From Aeromicrobium sp. (GTDB taxonomy: Bacteria > Actinomycetota > Actinomycetes > Propionibacteriales > Nocardioidaceae), in assembly GCF_023146395.1 (NCBI RefSeq), contig NZ_JAGLCD010000006.1, forward strand, positions 1 through 64,000: a stretch of 64,000 nucleotides of DNA, in the 5' to 3' direction. Shown here in pieces: positions 41,714-50,512 of the stretch. Position numbers and translations under genes: made by a program. The notes beneath the pieces were generated by a model that saw nothing but the letters and a program-made list of their open reading frames with translations, did not search any database and had not been told where the DNA came from. Numbering within the stretch: the stretch's first letter is position 1; every line of letters begins with the position of its first letter.

Positions 41714-41807
41714 GGCGCGCGACTCGTCCCTCGTCGCACCACCGGCTCGTTCCTCACCGGTGCCGGGCTTCGCCCGGGCGCCTGCCTCGCCTCCGGCTCG
41801 GCCCGTG
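41711..41807 (+). repeat. Dispersed intergenic repeat, copy B
   Basis: Starts with the TAG stop of dnaE2 and matches 20102-20193 over about 90 bp with few substitutions and one small indel; unlike copy A it has a single unit and no 55-bp array. Contains the CACCGG/CCGGTG and GCCGGGC-TTC-GCCCGGG hairpins and fills most of the gap to the convergent Eis-like gene. Confidence 0.75.
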
Positions 41808-41829
41808 GTCACTGCCGGTGCTCGGTGCC

Positions 41830-42969
41830 TCAATAGTAGTTGGCGATCGCGGGGCGCGGCCCGGCGGACAGGGCGTCCCAGGCCGCGTCGTCGGTGTCGT
41901 CGCCCGTGAGGTGGCCGAGCCGGCGCAGGGTGCGGGAGTCGGACCTGCCGAACAAGGTCTGCACGAGCGCGGTGTCGTCGAACGTGCGCGAGGCCGACGC
42001 GGTCGGGGCCACCTCGAGTCGGCCACCGGCCGCCGCGGCCACGTAGGCCCGGTCGTGCCAGACGAACGGCAGCTCAGAACGCAGGGCGGGTGACGGTGCG
42101 AGCGACGCCAGCACCTGCACGTCCAGCACCTTGACCATGTAGCTGTACCGGCGGCGCACCCGGGAGTCGTCCGAGCGCAGCAGGCCGGTCCAGGTGTCGG
42201 CCGTGCTGTCGGTGATGACGGTCGTGGGTGTCACCGAGGCGAACGACCCGAGCGTCTGCAGCAGGCCCACGAGACTGGCCCGGTCGAGCGCGACGAGCTG
42301 TCGCACCGTCAGCACGGCGTCGGGTCCGTAACCCGTGCCCCGGTGCCAGGCGGCGAATCCCGACACGACGCCGGGGGTCGACTCGGCGACCGTCACGCCC
42401 GTCGTCTCGTCGGTGTACGCCGCCGCCTGGTCGGGAAAGGAGATGCCGTCGCGGGTCAGGGGTCCGCGGTGCTGCTGGGCCCAGGCGGTGTAGGTCGCGG
42501 CGATGGCGGGGACGTCCTCGGTGGTGGCCCGCCGCACCGGCGCGGCGTCACCGCGCACGGCCAGCACGTGCGTCGGCACCACGATCTCGTCGAGATCGGC
42601 GACGGGGGCGTAGCCCAGGCTGCGATAGATGCCGGTCGAGGTCGGGTACAGGCCGCTCAGCAGCGCGCCGCGGTCGCGCGCCGCACCCAGCATGCTCTCG
42701 AACAGGGGACGCAGGTGGCCGCCCCCGCGGTGCTCGGCCGGCACCGTGATGCCGGCGATGCCGGCGGTCGTGACCCGGGAGCTCCCGATCCAGGTCTCGA
42801 ACTCGCGATCGATCCCCAGTGCGGCGAGCCCCCCGTCGGACTCGACCTGCCACACGTGGCGGCCCGCGCTGGGCGGGCTCTCGTCCTCACCGACGCCGAA
42901 CGCCTCGACCCAGTGCGGCTTCAGCGACGGCCAGTCGATCACGTCGACGGGGGCGACACGCGTAGTCAT
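41830..42969 (-). CDS. Eis-type GNAT N-acetyltransferase
   Basis: A 379-residue protein of the Eis family (two fused GNAT-like domains plus an SCP2-like C-terminal domain). The acetyl-CoA-binding segment is ITVPAEHRGGGHLRPLFESM; IYRSLGYAPV follows. The last ~110 residues (VLDVQVLASLAPSP onward) match the SCP2-like region. Mycobacterial Eis acetylates aminoglycosides and protein lysines; the substrate here is unknown. The ATG at 42969 has CAGGAT six bases upstream and a poor ribosome site, so it may be leaderless. A GTG at 42984 is less likely because it lies in the terminator stem. Confidence 0.85.
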   Translation of the reverse strand: MTTRVAPVDVIDWPSLKPHWVEAFGVGEDESPPSAGRHVWQVESDGGLAALGIDREFETWIGSSRVTTAGIAGITVPAEHRGGGHLRPLFESMLGAARDRGALLSGLYPTSTGIYRSLGYAPVADLDEIVVPTHVLAVRGDAAPVRRATTEDVPAIAATYTAWAQQHRGPLTRDGISFPDQAAAYTDETTGVTVAESTPGVVSGFAAWHRGTGYGPDAVLTVRQLVALDRASLVGLLQTLGSFASVTPTTVITDSTADTWTGLLRSDDSRVRRRYSYMVKVLDVQVLASLAPSPALRSELPFVWHDRAYVAAAAGGRLEVAPTASASRTFDDTALVQTLFGRSDSRTLRRLGHLTGDDTDDAAWDALSAGPRPAIANYY

Positions 42970-42977
42970 GCCCCCAT

Positions 42978-43033
42978 CCTGCACCGACGCCCTCCCGCCG
43001 GCCGTGGGGCCAGGAGGAGGGCGTCGGTGCAGG
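42978..43033. terminator. Hairpin terminator after the MFS gene
   Basis: Perfect 18-bp stem, CCTGCACCGACGCCCTCC (42978-42995) against GGAGGGCGTCGGTGCAGG (43016-43033), 20-nt loop. It ends the minus-strand tetR-MFS operon just before the Eis-like gene. Confidence 0.85.
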
Positions 43034-43039
43034 AGAGGC

Positions 43040-44671
43040 TCAGTGGATCGCGACGCCCTCCAGCTCGTCGGCGTGGAGATCGGCGTGCTTGGTGTTCATG
43101 AACACCCAGACCAGCGCGGAGGCCGAGAAGATCATGAAGGCGCCGATCAGGAACGCCTGGGCGGCGCCTGCGGTGAACGCCGCCTGGCCCACGACCTCCT
43201 CGATCGCCTTCTGCGCCGATGCCGGCGGCGGGGTGCCGCCCATCGACTGCAGGGCGGCGCCGATGCTCTCGGCCTTGTCGCGCGTGAAGTGCACCGCGGC
43301 CGTCGAGAGGGCGGCCAGGCCGACGGCGCCGCCGACCTGCTGCATCGTGTTGAGCACGCCGGAACCGATGCCCGAGTCCTCGGCCGGGATGCCGTGCACG
43401 GCGACCAGGGTCATCGTGACGAAGTTCAGGCCCATGCCGAAGGCCATCGTGACGATGAACGGAGCGATCTTGATCCAGAAGTCGATGTCGCTCGCGAAGC
43501 TGGCGTTGCCGGTGGCGACCGCCACGATGTTCGCGGGGCTGTCGTCGACCGCGATGCGCGAGAACATCAGCAGCGAGAAGCCCGAGATCAGGGTGCCGGT
43601 GCCCACGAGGTACCGCGGGTCGAGGCGGACGATGAGGTTCGACGCCAGCGTCGCGCCGCCGATCATGCCGACCGTGAAGGGCAGGAACGCCAGTCCCGTG
43701 TGCAGGGGCGACCATCCCGACACGTTCTGCAGGACGAGCGACATGAAGAAGAACATCGCGAACATCGCGGCCGGGGTGATGAACATCGTCGCGAAGGCGA
43801 TCGACCGCGCGCGATCGGCGAACAGGCTCAAGGGCATGAGCGGGTTGCGCACTGAGCGCTCGACCAGGACGAAGGCCACCAGGAGGGCGGCGCCGGCGGC
43901 CAGGGCGAGGATCGTGAACGGGTCGTCCCAGCCGTGGGCCGCCTCGCCGGCCCGGGAGAATCCGTAGACCAGCGAGACGATGCCGACCGTGCCGATGGCG
44001 GCGCCGGGGACGTCGAGCGCCACGCGGCGCGGCTTGCTCTCGTCGAGGTAGCGGGGCGCGAGGAAGGCGGCGACCAGACCGATCGGCACGTTGATCAGGA
44101 AGGTCAGGCGCCAGCCCTGGATCGTGTCGCTCTCGATCCCGGTGAGCCAGCCGCCGAGCACCAGACCGAACGCCGCGCCGATGCCGGCCAGGGCCGCGAA
44201 GATCGAGAACGCGCGATTGCGCTGCGGACCCGCGGGGAAGGTCGTGGTGATCAGCGCCAGGGCCGCGGGGGAGGCCAGGGCGGCACCGAGGCCCTGCAGG
44301 GCTCGGGACGACAGCAGCATGGCCTCGTTCTGGGCCAGGCCGCCGAGCGACGAGGCCACGACGAACAGCACCAGGCCGATCATGAAGACGCGGCGCCGCC
44401 CGAACTGGTCGCCGAGGCGGCCACCCAGGAGCAGCAGGCCGCCGAAGGCGAGCGCGTAGCCCGTCACGACCCACTGCAGGTTGTTCTGGCCGATGCCGAG
44501 GTCGGTGCCGATGTACGGCAGGGCGATGTTGGCGATCGTGGCGTCGAGCACGACCATGAGCTGCGCCATGCAGATCACGACGAGGGCGATGCCGAGGTTC
44601 TTGTGGGTCGCGGTCGACGTCGTGGGAGGGTCGGCCTCCGCCATGGTGTCGTCGGGCGGCATGGTGGTCAT
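43040..44671 (-). CDS. MFS drug efflux transporter, DHA2 (EmrB/QacA) family
   Basis: A 543-residue proton-coupled exporter with about 14 membrane helices. Motifs: motif A GGRLGDQFGRRRVF, TM1 MVVLDATIANIALPYIGTDL (the D-x-T-x-x-N-x-A-LP signature of DHA2), TM5 motif C-like GIGAAFGLVLGGWLTG. It overlaps the upstream tetR gene by 4 bp (ATGA), so it is co-translated with its likely repressor. Drug substrates cannot be predicted. Confidence 0.92.
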   Translation of the reverse strand: MTTMPPDDTMAEADPPTTSTATHKNLGIALVVICMAQLMVVLDATIANIALPYIGTDLGIGQNNLQWVVTGYALAFGGLLLLGGRLGDQFGRRRVFMIGLVLFVVASSLGGLAQNEAMLLSSRALQGLGAALASPAALALITTTFPAGPQRNRAFSIFAALAGIGAAFGLVLGGWLTGIESDTIQGWRLTFLINVPIGLVAAFLAPRYLDESKPRRVALDVPGAAIGTVGIVSLVYGFSRAGEAAHGWDDPFTILALAAGAALLVAFVLVERSVRNPLMPLSLFADRARSIAFATMFITPAAMFAMFFFMSLVLQNVSGWSPLHTGLAFLPFTVGMIGGATLASNLIVRLDPRYLVGTGTLISGFSLLMFSRIAVDDSPANIVAVATGNASFASDIDFWIKIAPFIVTMAFGMGLNFVTMTLVAVHGIPAEDSGIGSGVLNTMQQVGGAVGLAALSTAAVHFTRDKAESIGAALQSMGGTPPPASAQKAIEEVVGQAAFTAGAAQAFLIGAFMIFSASALVWVFMNTKHADLHADELEGVAIH

Positions 44672-45282
44672 GCGTTCTCCTGGAGCAGTGAGGGCCGCAG
44701 GGCGGCCGGGAGGATGATCTGGTCGACGACGGCCGTGATGGCCTCGACGTCCGTGGGGAGTCCGAGCAGGAACTCGCGGTGCAGGATGATGCCGGCGAGC
44801 GCGGGGGCCACGAGCTCGACATCGATCCCGTCGCGCAGCTCGCCGCGTGCGGCGGCACGCCGGTAGATCTCTCGGGACCGGGCGATCTTCGGGCCGATGA
44901 AGCGCTCGCGGAAACCCGCCGCGAACTCCTCGTCGTGGCCCAGTGCCGTGACGATGCTGCTGAAGACGGCCGTGAGACGCGGATCGGTCAGCCGGTTCTG
45001 GCCACAGTGCATCGCCAGCAGGTCGCCCCGGAGGGAGCCGGTGTCGAGCTCGCCGGCCGGCGGGTCCTTGAGGGCCAGCAGCGCCTCGAGGACGAGCGTC
45101 GCCTTGCTGGACCAGAGCCGGTAGAGCGTGGCCTTGGACGCCCTGGCGGCCTGGGCCACGGCGTCCATCGTCAGACGGTCGTAGCCGACCTCCGCGAGCA
45201 CGTCGATCGTGGCGTCGAGGATCTCGAGCTCACGGTCGCCCGTGACCCGGGGCCGGGTCTGTGGGTCGTCGGCCGGTACCAC
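44668..45282 (-). CDS. TetR family transcriptional repressor
   Basis: A 204-residue TetR protein: N-terminal helix-turn-helix (ILDATIDVLAEVGYDRLTMDAVAQAARASKATLYRLWSSKATL) and an AcrR-type C-terminal ligand domain. I start at GTG 45282 because AGGAGG lies 8 nt upstream; the frame stays open to 45330, but those codons would read through the operator. It should repress its own operon with the MFS gene by binding the palindrome at 45303-45333. Confidence 0.88.
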   Translation of the reverse strand: MVPADDPQTRPRVTGDRELEILDATIDVLAEVGYDRLTMDAVAQAARASKATLYRLWSSKATLVLEALLALKDPPAGELDTGSLRGDLLAMHCGQNRLTDPRLTAVFSSIVTALGHDEEFAAGFRERFIGPKIARSREIYRRAAARGELRDGIDVELVAPALAGIILHREFLLGLPTDVEAITAVVDQIILPAALRPSLLQENA

Positions 45283-45302
45283 AGGGGTGACCTCCTGAGC
45301 TC

Positions 45303-45333
45303 TCGATGGTACGAAACTGTTTCGTACCATCGA
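45303..45333. promoter_or_regulatory. TetR operator, 31-bp perfect palindrome
   Basis: Arms TCGATGGTACGAAAC (45303-45317) and GTTTCGTACCATCGA (45319-45333) around a single T. A partial copy (GTACG-N5-GTTTC) follows at 45339-45353. It lies 21 bp upstream of the tetR start; no divergent gene is close, so it controls the tetR-MFS operon. Confidence 0.9.
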
Positions 45334-45428
45334 TGAGAGTACGGGATCGTTTCATCCGGTGGCAAGATCCGATCAGGTGCGACCTGCGTCACGTGCCTGG
45401 AGCCGCGGTATCTCGCCCCGTGTGGGCC

Positions 45429-46895
45429 CTAGCGCGGGACGAAGGGCCGGCCGTCGACGGCCTTCGTGACCGTGACGGTGTCCAGGAGCTCGCCGGGCGC
45501 CAGGCCCTGCGGCAACGGGCCGGTGCCGACGCCGGAGTCGTCGATCGTGGCGACGTAGGAGCTGTAGACCAGGCGGTCGCCCTCGACGCGCACCGCTTGG
45601 TAGGTCGAGATCTTGTCGGCGGCCGCATCGCGAACCGCGTCGTTGATCGTCCAGTTGTTGCGGCCCGCGGGGTCGAGGTCGTAGTACTTGTCGCCTGCGT
45701 TGGCCACGACGTACGTCGGGCCGGAATAGCCGCCGGCGACGTCGTTCTCGGCCAGGTGGCCGCGGGCGTAGGCGTGGTCGTGGCCCTGCAGCACGAGGTC
45801 GACGCCGTACTGCTCCAGCAGCGGCAGGAAGGCCGTGCGCTGTGCCAGGTTGTCGCGCAGCTTCGCCGCCGAGAACATCGGCTGGTGGATCGTCACGACG
45901 GTCCACGTCCGTGGGTTGTCGGCGAGCTGCTGCTCGAGCCAGGCCGCCTGCAGGGCGCCGAGGCCGTCGTCAGTCGGGTCGCTCGGGCCGCCGGTGATGG
46001 AGCCGTCGAGGGTGATGAAGCGGACGTCGCCGACGTCGACGCGGTACGTGAGGTCGTCCTGGCCCTCGGGGCCGTTGCGGGGGTACTGCACGTGGCTGCG
46101 GTAGCGCACCGTCTGCTCGTCGCCGTAGTGCTCGTGGTTGCCGGCCACGGTCAGGAAGCTGCGTGTCGAGGCCCAGGGGGCGACGGCCTCGAACCACTGC
46201 TCCCACTGGTGGTCGTCGTTGCCGTCGTTGACCTGGTCGCCCGCCGTGAGTGCGATCCGTGCGTCCGGGTACTGGGCGAAGGCCTGGTCCACGGTGCTCG
46301 ACCAGCCCGCATCGAGTCCCCACTGCGCGTCGCCGAAGTACAGGAAGGTCCACGGGTCCGTGCTGTCGGCCGCCGGCGCCGTGGTGAACGTCGTCCAGGG
46401 GGAGAAGTCGTCGTCGTGTCCGACGCGGTACGTGTAGGCGGTCGACGGCTCCAGGTCGGTCAGGGTCGCACTGTGGTGCCGGGCCGACAGCCGCGAGTTC
46501 GGAAGTCGCTCGGCGACGCTGGCGTCGGCCTCGACCGTCCTGACCTGGTCCGGATCGTCGGCAGGCGCCACCTGCACCTCGCCCTCCTGCGTGGCCTCGT
46601 CCGTACGCCACGTGACGGTCTGGCTCGTCGCGGTGTCGGCCGCAGGACTCAGGATGATGCGGTCGGGGGAGGCCGTGGCGGTGCCGTCGTCGGCCGGCGG
46701 CACGTCGCTGCCGGCTCCGGTCCGGACGGCGACGACGGCCACGATCGCGATGGCCGACGCGGCAGCGAGGAGGAGTCGGCGCGCCAGCGGGCGACCCAGG
46801 ACGTTCGGCAGGGCGGACACGTGGTGATCGTCGGTCGACGTCCGGGCGAACCGGTGAACGGCGCCTCGCGGGGCCGGTGTCGAGCGGGTGAACAC
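45429..46895 (-). CDS. Secreted/anchored purple acid phosphatase-like metallophosphoesterase
   Basis: A 488-residue protein: a cytoplasmic N-terminus, an uncleaved or cleaved signal helix (about 38-57, RRLLLAAASAIAIVAVVAV), an N-terminal fibronectin-like PAP domain (about 75-170, ending AYTYRVGHDDDFSPWTTF), then a calcineurin-like phosphoesterase core with FGDAQW, AGDQVNDGN, GNHEHYG, TIHQP and GHDHAYAR metal ligands. It likely hydrolyses phosphate esters outside the membrane. The GTG at 46895 is the longest start; GTG 46820 is an alternative. Substrate unknown. Confidence 0.85.
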   Translation of the reverse strand: MFTRSTPAPRGAVHRFARTSTDDHHVSALPNVLGRPLARRLLLAAASAIAIVAVVAVRTGAGSDVPPADDGTATASPDRIILSPAADTATSQTVTWRTDEATQEGEVQVAPADDPDQVRTVEADASVAERLPNSRLSARHHSATLTDLEPSTAYTYRVGHDDDFSPWTTFTTAPAADSTDPWTFLYFGDAQWGLDAGWSSTVDQAFAQYPDARIALTAGDQVNDGNDDHQWEQWFEAVAPWASTRSFLTVAGNHEHYGDEQTVRYRSHVQYPRNGPEGQDDLTYRVDVGDVRFITLDGSITGGPSDPTDDGLGALQAAWLEQQLADNPRTWTVVTIHQPMFSAAKLRDNLAQRTAFLPLLEQYGVDLVLQGHDHAYARGHLAENDVAGGYSGPTYVVANAGDKYYDLDPAGRNNWTINDAVRDAAADKISTYQAVRVEGDRLVYSSYVATIDDSGVGTGPLPQGLAPGELLDTVTVTKAVDGRPFVPR

Positions 46896-46913
46896 GTGTC
46901 GACCGACTTAGTG

Positions 46914-46942
46914 TTGCCCTGACCCTAAGTAGGGGTTAAGGT
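46914..46942 (+). promoter_or_regulatory. nad operon promoter with candidate NrtR operator
   Basis: The -35 TTGCCC (46914-46919) and -10 TAAGGT (46937-46942) are 17 bp apart. Between them lies the palindrome CCCTA-AG-TAGGG (46923-46934), and ACTTAG/CTAAGT half-sites span 46907-46930. Position suggests autoregulation by NrtR, the first gene product; the exact NrtR consensus for this group is not known to me. Confidence 0.5.
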
Positions 46943-46967
46943 CGATTGCACCTGAAGGAGGTGACGC

Positions 46968-47687
46968 ATGACGCTCCAGTCCGACCTCAGCCGTGATGGC
47001 GAGGCGGGGGAGACCGACGACCGGGTCTCGCTCGCGGTCTCGACCGTGATCTTCGCGCTGCGCCCTCACCCCGCCACCGGGAGCCCCACGATCTGGTTGC
47101 CGCTCGTGCGGCGCATCCGCGAGCCGTTCGAGGGTCGCTGGGCCCTGCCCGGCGGCCCGCTCGAGCCGCACGAGGACCTGGCCTCGTCGGCCCGTCACAC
47201 GCTCGAGCGCACGACCGGCCTGACCCCCAACCACCTCGAGCAGCTGTACGCCTTCGGCCGGGTCGATCGTTCGCCCGACCGGGTCGTCTCGATCGTGTAC
47301 TGGGCCCTGGTGCGTGCCGAGGAGGACGCCCAGGTCGTGCCGATCCCCAACGTCGAGTGGTTCGTCGCCGACGAGGTGGCGGGGCTCGCCTTCGACCACG
47401 ACGACATCGTCGAGTACGCCCTCACCCGCCTGCGCGCCAAGATCACGTACTCACCGATCGCCTACGGCTTCCTCCCCGACGAGTTCACCCTCGCGCAGCT
47501 GCGTGAGGTGTACGAGGCGGTCCTCGGGCGTCCGCTCGACCCCGCGAACTTCCGTCGCCAGATGCGCGGCCGGCTCCAGGCCACGGGTCGATGTCTGGAG
47601 GGCCTGAGCCATCGCCCGCCGGCGCTGTACCGGCACGACCCCACCTCGTCCCGCACGACCCTGACCTTCGAAAGGGAGTCCCGATGA
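46968..47687 (+). CDS. nrtR: NrtR-type Nudix-related regulator of NAD biosynthesis
   Basis: A 239-residue protein with a Nudix-like ADP-ribose-binding domain (about 15-150; the Nudix box is degenerate, GGPLEPHEDLASSARHTLERTTGL) and a C-terminal winged helix (about 160-230, LPDEFTLAQLREVYEAVLGRPLDPANFRRQM). This is the NrtR architecture: a repressor that releases DNA on binding ADP-ribose-type NAD metabolites. AAGGAGG precedes the ATG, and the stop overlaps nadA by 4 bp. As first gene of nadABC it is probably an autoregulated pathway repressor. Confidence 0.9.
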   Translation: MTLQSDLSRDGEAGETDDRVSLAVSTVIFALRPHPATGSPTIWLPLVRRIREPFEGRWALPGGPLEPHEDLASSARHTLERTTGLTPNHLEQLYAFGRVDRSPDRVVSIVYWALVRAEEDAQVVPIPNVEWFVADEVAGLAFDHDDIVEYALTRLRAKITYSPIAYGFLPDEFTLAQLREVYEAVLGRPLDPANFRRQMRGRLQATGRCLEGLSHRPPALYRHDPTSSRTTLTFERESR

Positions 47688-48976
47688 CCACCTTCTCCGT
47701 CGACGAGCTCATCACGACCACGCCGGAGTCGAGCTGCGACGCCGACCTCGCGTCCGGGCCCTGGGCCTTCGACCTCACGCCGGGCTACGGGCCCGGGGCG
47801 TCCGAGGACGACGTGATCCCCGACCCCGTCGTGCGTCCGGGCCAGCTGCCGGTCGCGTACCAGCGCATGGACGAGGCCGAGCTGCACGCGCGCATCACCG
47901 CTGCCAAGCAGGCCCTGGGCGACAAGCTCGTGATCCTCGGGCACTTCTACCAGCGCGACGAGGTCGTCCAGCACGCCGACTTCGTGGGCGACTCCTTCCA
48001 GCTCGCGAACGCGGCCCTCACCCGGCCCGACGCGGAGACGATCGTGTTCTGCGGCGTGCACTTCATGGCCGAGACCGCCGACATCCTGGCGCGGTCCGAG
48101 CAGCACGTGATCCTGCCCAATCTCGCGGCCGGCTGCTCCATGGCCGACATGGCCGACGAGGAGTCGGTCGAGGCGGCCTGGGAGGAGCTCATGGAGCTCT
48201 ACGCCGACGAGGACGCGGCGTCCGGCGCGGGTGCCGGGCCTGGGGCGGCTGATGGCAAGGCTTCGGTCATCCCGGTCACGTACATGAACTCCTCGGCGGC
48301 GCTCAAGGCGTTCTGCGGCCGGCACGGCGGCATCGTGTGCACGTCGTCGAACGCCGCGACGGTGCTCGAGTGGGCCTTCGAGCGGGGGCGCCGGGTGCTG
48401 TTCTTCCCCGACCAGCACCTCGGGCGCAACACCGGCAAGGCCATGGGCGTCCCGCTGGAGCAGATGCCGATGATCAATCCCCGCAAGCCGGGTCTGGGCG
48501 TCGACGCCCAGGAGCTGCGGGACGCTCGTGTGCTGCTGTGGCCGGGCTTCTGCTCGGTGCACAAGCGGTTCACGGTGGCCCAGATCGAGCAGGCGCGGGC
48601 CGAGCACCCGGGCGTCAAGGTCGTGGTGCACCCCGAGAGTCCCATGCCGGTCGTCGACGCCGCCGATGCGGCCGGGTCGACTGACTTCATCCGCAAGTTC
48701 GTCGCGGCCAGCGAGCCTGGCGACGTCATCGCGATCGGCACCGAGATCAACCTGGTCAACCGGCTCGCCGCCGAGCACCCGGACCGCACGATCTTCTGCC
48801 TCGACCCGGTCATCTGCCCGTGCTCCACGATGTACCGGATCCACCCTGGCTACCTCGCGTGGGTGCTCGACGGTCTGGTCGAGGGCGAGGTCCGCAACGA
48901 GATCGTGGTCGCCGACGACGTGGCCACGCACGCCAAGGTCGCGCTCGAGCGCATGCTCGCCGCGCTCCCGAAGTAG
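47684..48976 (+). CDS. nadA: Quinolinate synthase A
   Basis: 4Fe-4S enzyme condensing iminoaspartate with dihydroxyacetone phosphate to quinolinate. The 430-residue protein has ILGHFYQRDEVVQHADFVGDS, the cluster cysteines in FCGVHFMAETA, PGFCSVH and DPVICPCSTM, and YMNSSAALKAFC. An insertion rich in Asp/Ala/Gly near residues 165-190 (DEDAASGAGAGPGAADG) is typical of long actinobacterial forms. AAAGGGAG precedes the ATG. The adjacent NifS-like protein probably supplies sulfur for its cluster. Confidence 0.94.
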   Translation: MTTFSVDELITTTPESSCDADLASGPWAFDLTPGYGPGASEDDVIPDPVVRPGQLPVAYQRMDEAELHARITAAKQALGDKLVILGHFYQRDEVVQHADFVGDSFQLANAALTRPDAETIVFCGVHFMAETADILARSEQHVILPNLAAGCSMADMADEESVEAAWEELMELYADEDAASGAGAGPGAADGKASVIPVTYMNSSAALKAFCGRHGGIVCTSSNAATVLEWAFERGRRVLFFPDQHLGRNTGKAMGVPLEQMPMINPRKPGLGVDAQELRDARVLLWPGFCSVHKRFTVAQIEQARAEHPGVKVVVHPESPMPVVDAADAAGSTDFIRKFVAASEPGDVIAIGTEINLVNRLAAEHPDRTIFCLDPVICPCSTMYRIHPGYLAWVLDGLVEGEVRNEIVVADDVATHAKVALERMLAALPK

Positions 48977-48985
48977 GGGGATCGC

Positions 48986-50512
48986 ATGACCCATCTCCTG
49001 GTGGTCGGCAGCGGTGTCGCCGGGCTCACCGCGGCACTGGACGCCGACGGACGCCCCGGCGTCGAGGTCACGCTGCTGACGAAGGCCACGCTCGAGTCGT
49101 CCAACACCTGGTTCGCGCAGGGCGGGGTCGCGGTCGTGACCTCGAGCGACGACACGGTCGGCGAGCACGTGGCCGACACCCTGGCCGCGGGCGCCGGGCT
49201 GTCCGACGACGAGGCCGTCGAGGTGCTGTGCGCCGAGGGCCCCGAGGCCGTGCAGCACCTGATCGAGCGTGGCGTGCTGTTCGACGTGCACGACGGCGTG
49301 CTCGCCCGCGGGCTGGAGGCCGCCCACTCGCACGAGCGCATCCTGCACGCCGGCGGCGACGCCACGGGGGCCGCCATCGCAGCGGCGCTGATTGCTCGCC
49401 TGCGCGACTCCTCGGTCGAGGTCCGCGAGAACACGACCGCCGTCGATCTCGTGGTCGAGCGCGGTCGGGTCGTGGGCGTCACGCTGCTGGGCGGTGAGCG
49501 GATCGACGCCGATGCCGTCGTGCTGGCCACGGGAGGGGCGGGCCAGCTGTACCCCTACACGACCAATCCGGCCGTGGCCACGGGCGACGGTCTGGCGATG
49601 GCCCTGCGCGCGGGCGCGGTGGCGGCCGACCTGGAGTTCTACCAGTTCCACCCGACGTCTCTGGCGGCCCCGGGCAACCACCTGGTCTCGGAGGCCGTGC
49701 GCGGTGAGGGCGCGGTCCTGATCGACGCCGACGGCCGCCGGTTCATGCGGGCCGTCCACCCTGACGCCGAGCTCGCGCCCCGCGACGTCGTGGCCCGGGG
49801 CATCGCCGCGCAGATGGCGCGGCAGGGCGGCCGGCCCGTGCGGCTCGACGCCACGGCCCTCGGGGCCGAGTTCCTCGCGAAGCGGTTCCCGACGATCGAC
49901 GCCGCAGTCCGGGCGCGCGGCTTCGACTGGGGTCACGATCCGATCCCCGTCACGCCGGCCGCCCACTACTTCATGGGCGGGGTCCGCACCGACCTGTGGG
50001 CACGCACGTCGCTGCCGGGACTCTTCGCGGTCGGTGAGGTCGCCTGCAACGGGCTCCACGGCGCCAACCGTCTGGCCTCCAACTCGCTGCTCGAGGGGGC
50101 CGTCTACGGCCGCCGGGTCGTCGACGCGGCCCTGGACCCGGCCGGGGTTCCTGACCACGTCTTCGACGAGGAGTGGGCCGAGCCGCAGGTCGTGCGGCTG
50201 CCGGCCGGCGGGGTGCTCTCGAGCCGGGCCGACCTGCAGCAGCTGATGTGGGACGCGGCTGGTCTCACCCGCGACGGCTCCGGGCTGACGGCCGCGGCCG
50301 CGGAGCTCGAGCGCTGGGCCGTGCCGGTGGCCACCGACGCGAAGTCGGCCGAGGACGCGAACCTCCGGGTCGTGGCGCAGGCCGTCGTCGCGAGCGCACT
50401 CGCCCGCCGGGAGTCGCGCGGGGGACACTTCCGCAGCGACTTCCCCGAGCCCGGTGCGGGGCCCGGGGTGCACAGCACGGTCGCGGCCGACGGGGGGCAG
50501 CAGCGTGCTTGA
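48986..50512 (+). CDS. nadB: L-aspartate oxidase
   Basis: FAD enzyme oxidising L-aspartate to iminoaspartate, the first step of de novo NAD synthesis. 508 residues: FAD motif VVGSGVAGLTAAL at the N-terminus, SSNTWFAQGGVAVV, the succinate dehydrogenase-like motif EAAHSHERILHAGGDATG, FYQFHPTSL, and GEVACNGLHGANRLASNSLLEG. GGGGG ribosome site. The stop overlaps nadC by 8 bp. Confidence 0.94.
   Translation: MTHLLVVGSGVAGLTAALDADGRPGVEVTLLTKATLESSNTWFAQGGVAVVTSSDDTVGEHVADTLAAGAGLSDDEAVEVLCAEGPEAVQHLIERGVLFDVHDGVLARGLEAAHSHERILHAGGDATGAAIAAALIARLRDSSVEVRENTTAVDLVVERGRVVGVTLLGGERIDADAVVLATGGAGQLYPYTTNPAVATGDGLAMALRAGAVAADLEFYQFHPTSLAAPGNHLVSEAVRGEGAVLIDADGRRFMRAVHPDAELAPRDVVARGIAAQMARQGGRPVRLDATALGAEFLAKRFPTIDAAVRARGFDWGHDPIPVTPAAHYFMGGVRTDLWARTSLPGLFAVGEVACNGLHGANRLASNSLLEGAVYGRRVVDAALDPAGVPDHVFDEEWAEPQVVRLPAGGVLSSRADLQQLMWDAAGLTRDGSGLTAAAAELERWAVPVATDAKSAEDANLRVVAQAVVASALARRESRGGHFRSDFPEPGAGPGVHSTVAADGGQQRA

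Noticed and set aside
45171..45330. Upstream start of tetR at 45330
   Set aside because: These codons would encode the operator palindrome; GTG 45282 has AGGAGG at proper spacing and matches family length.
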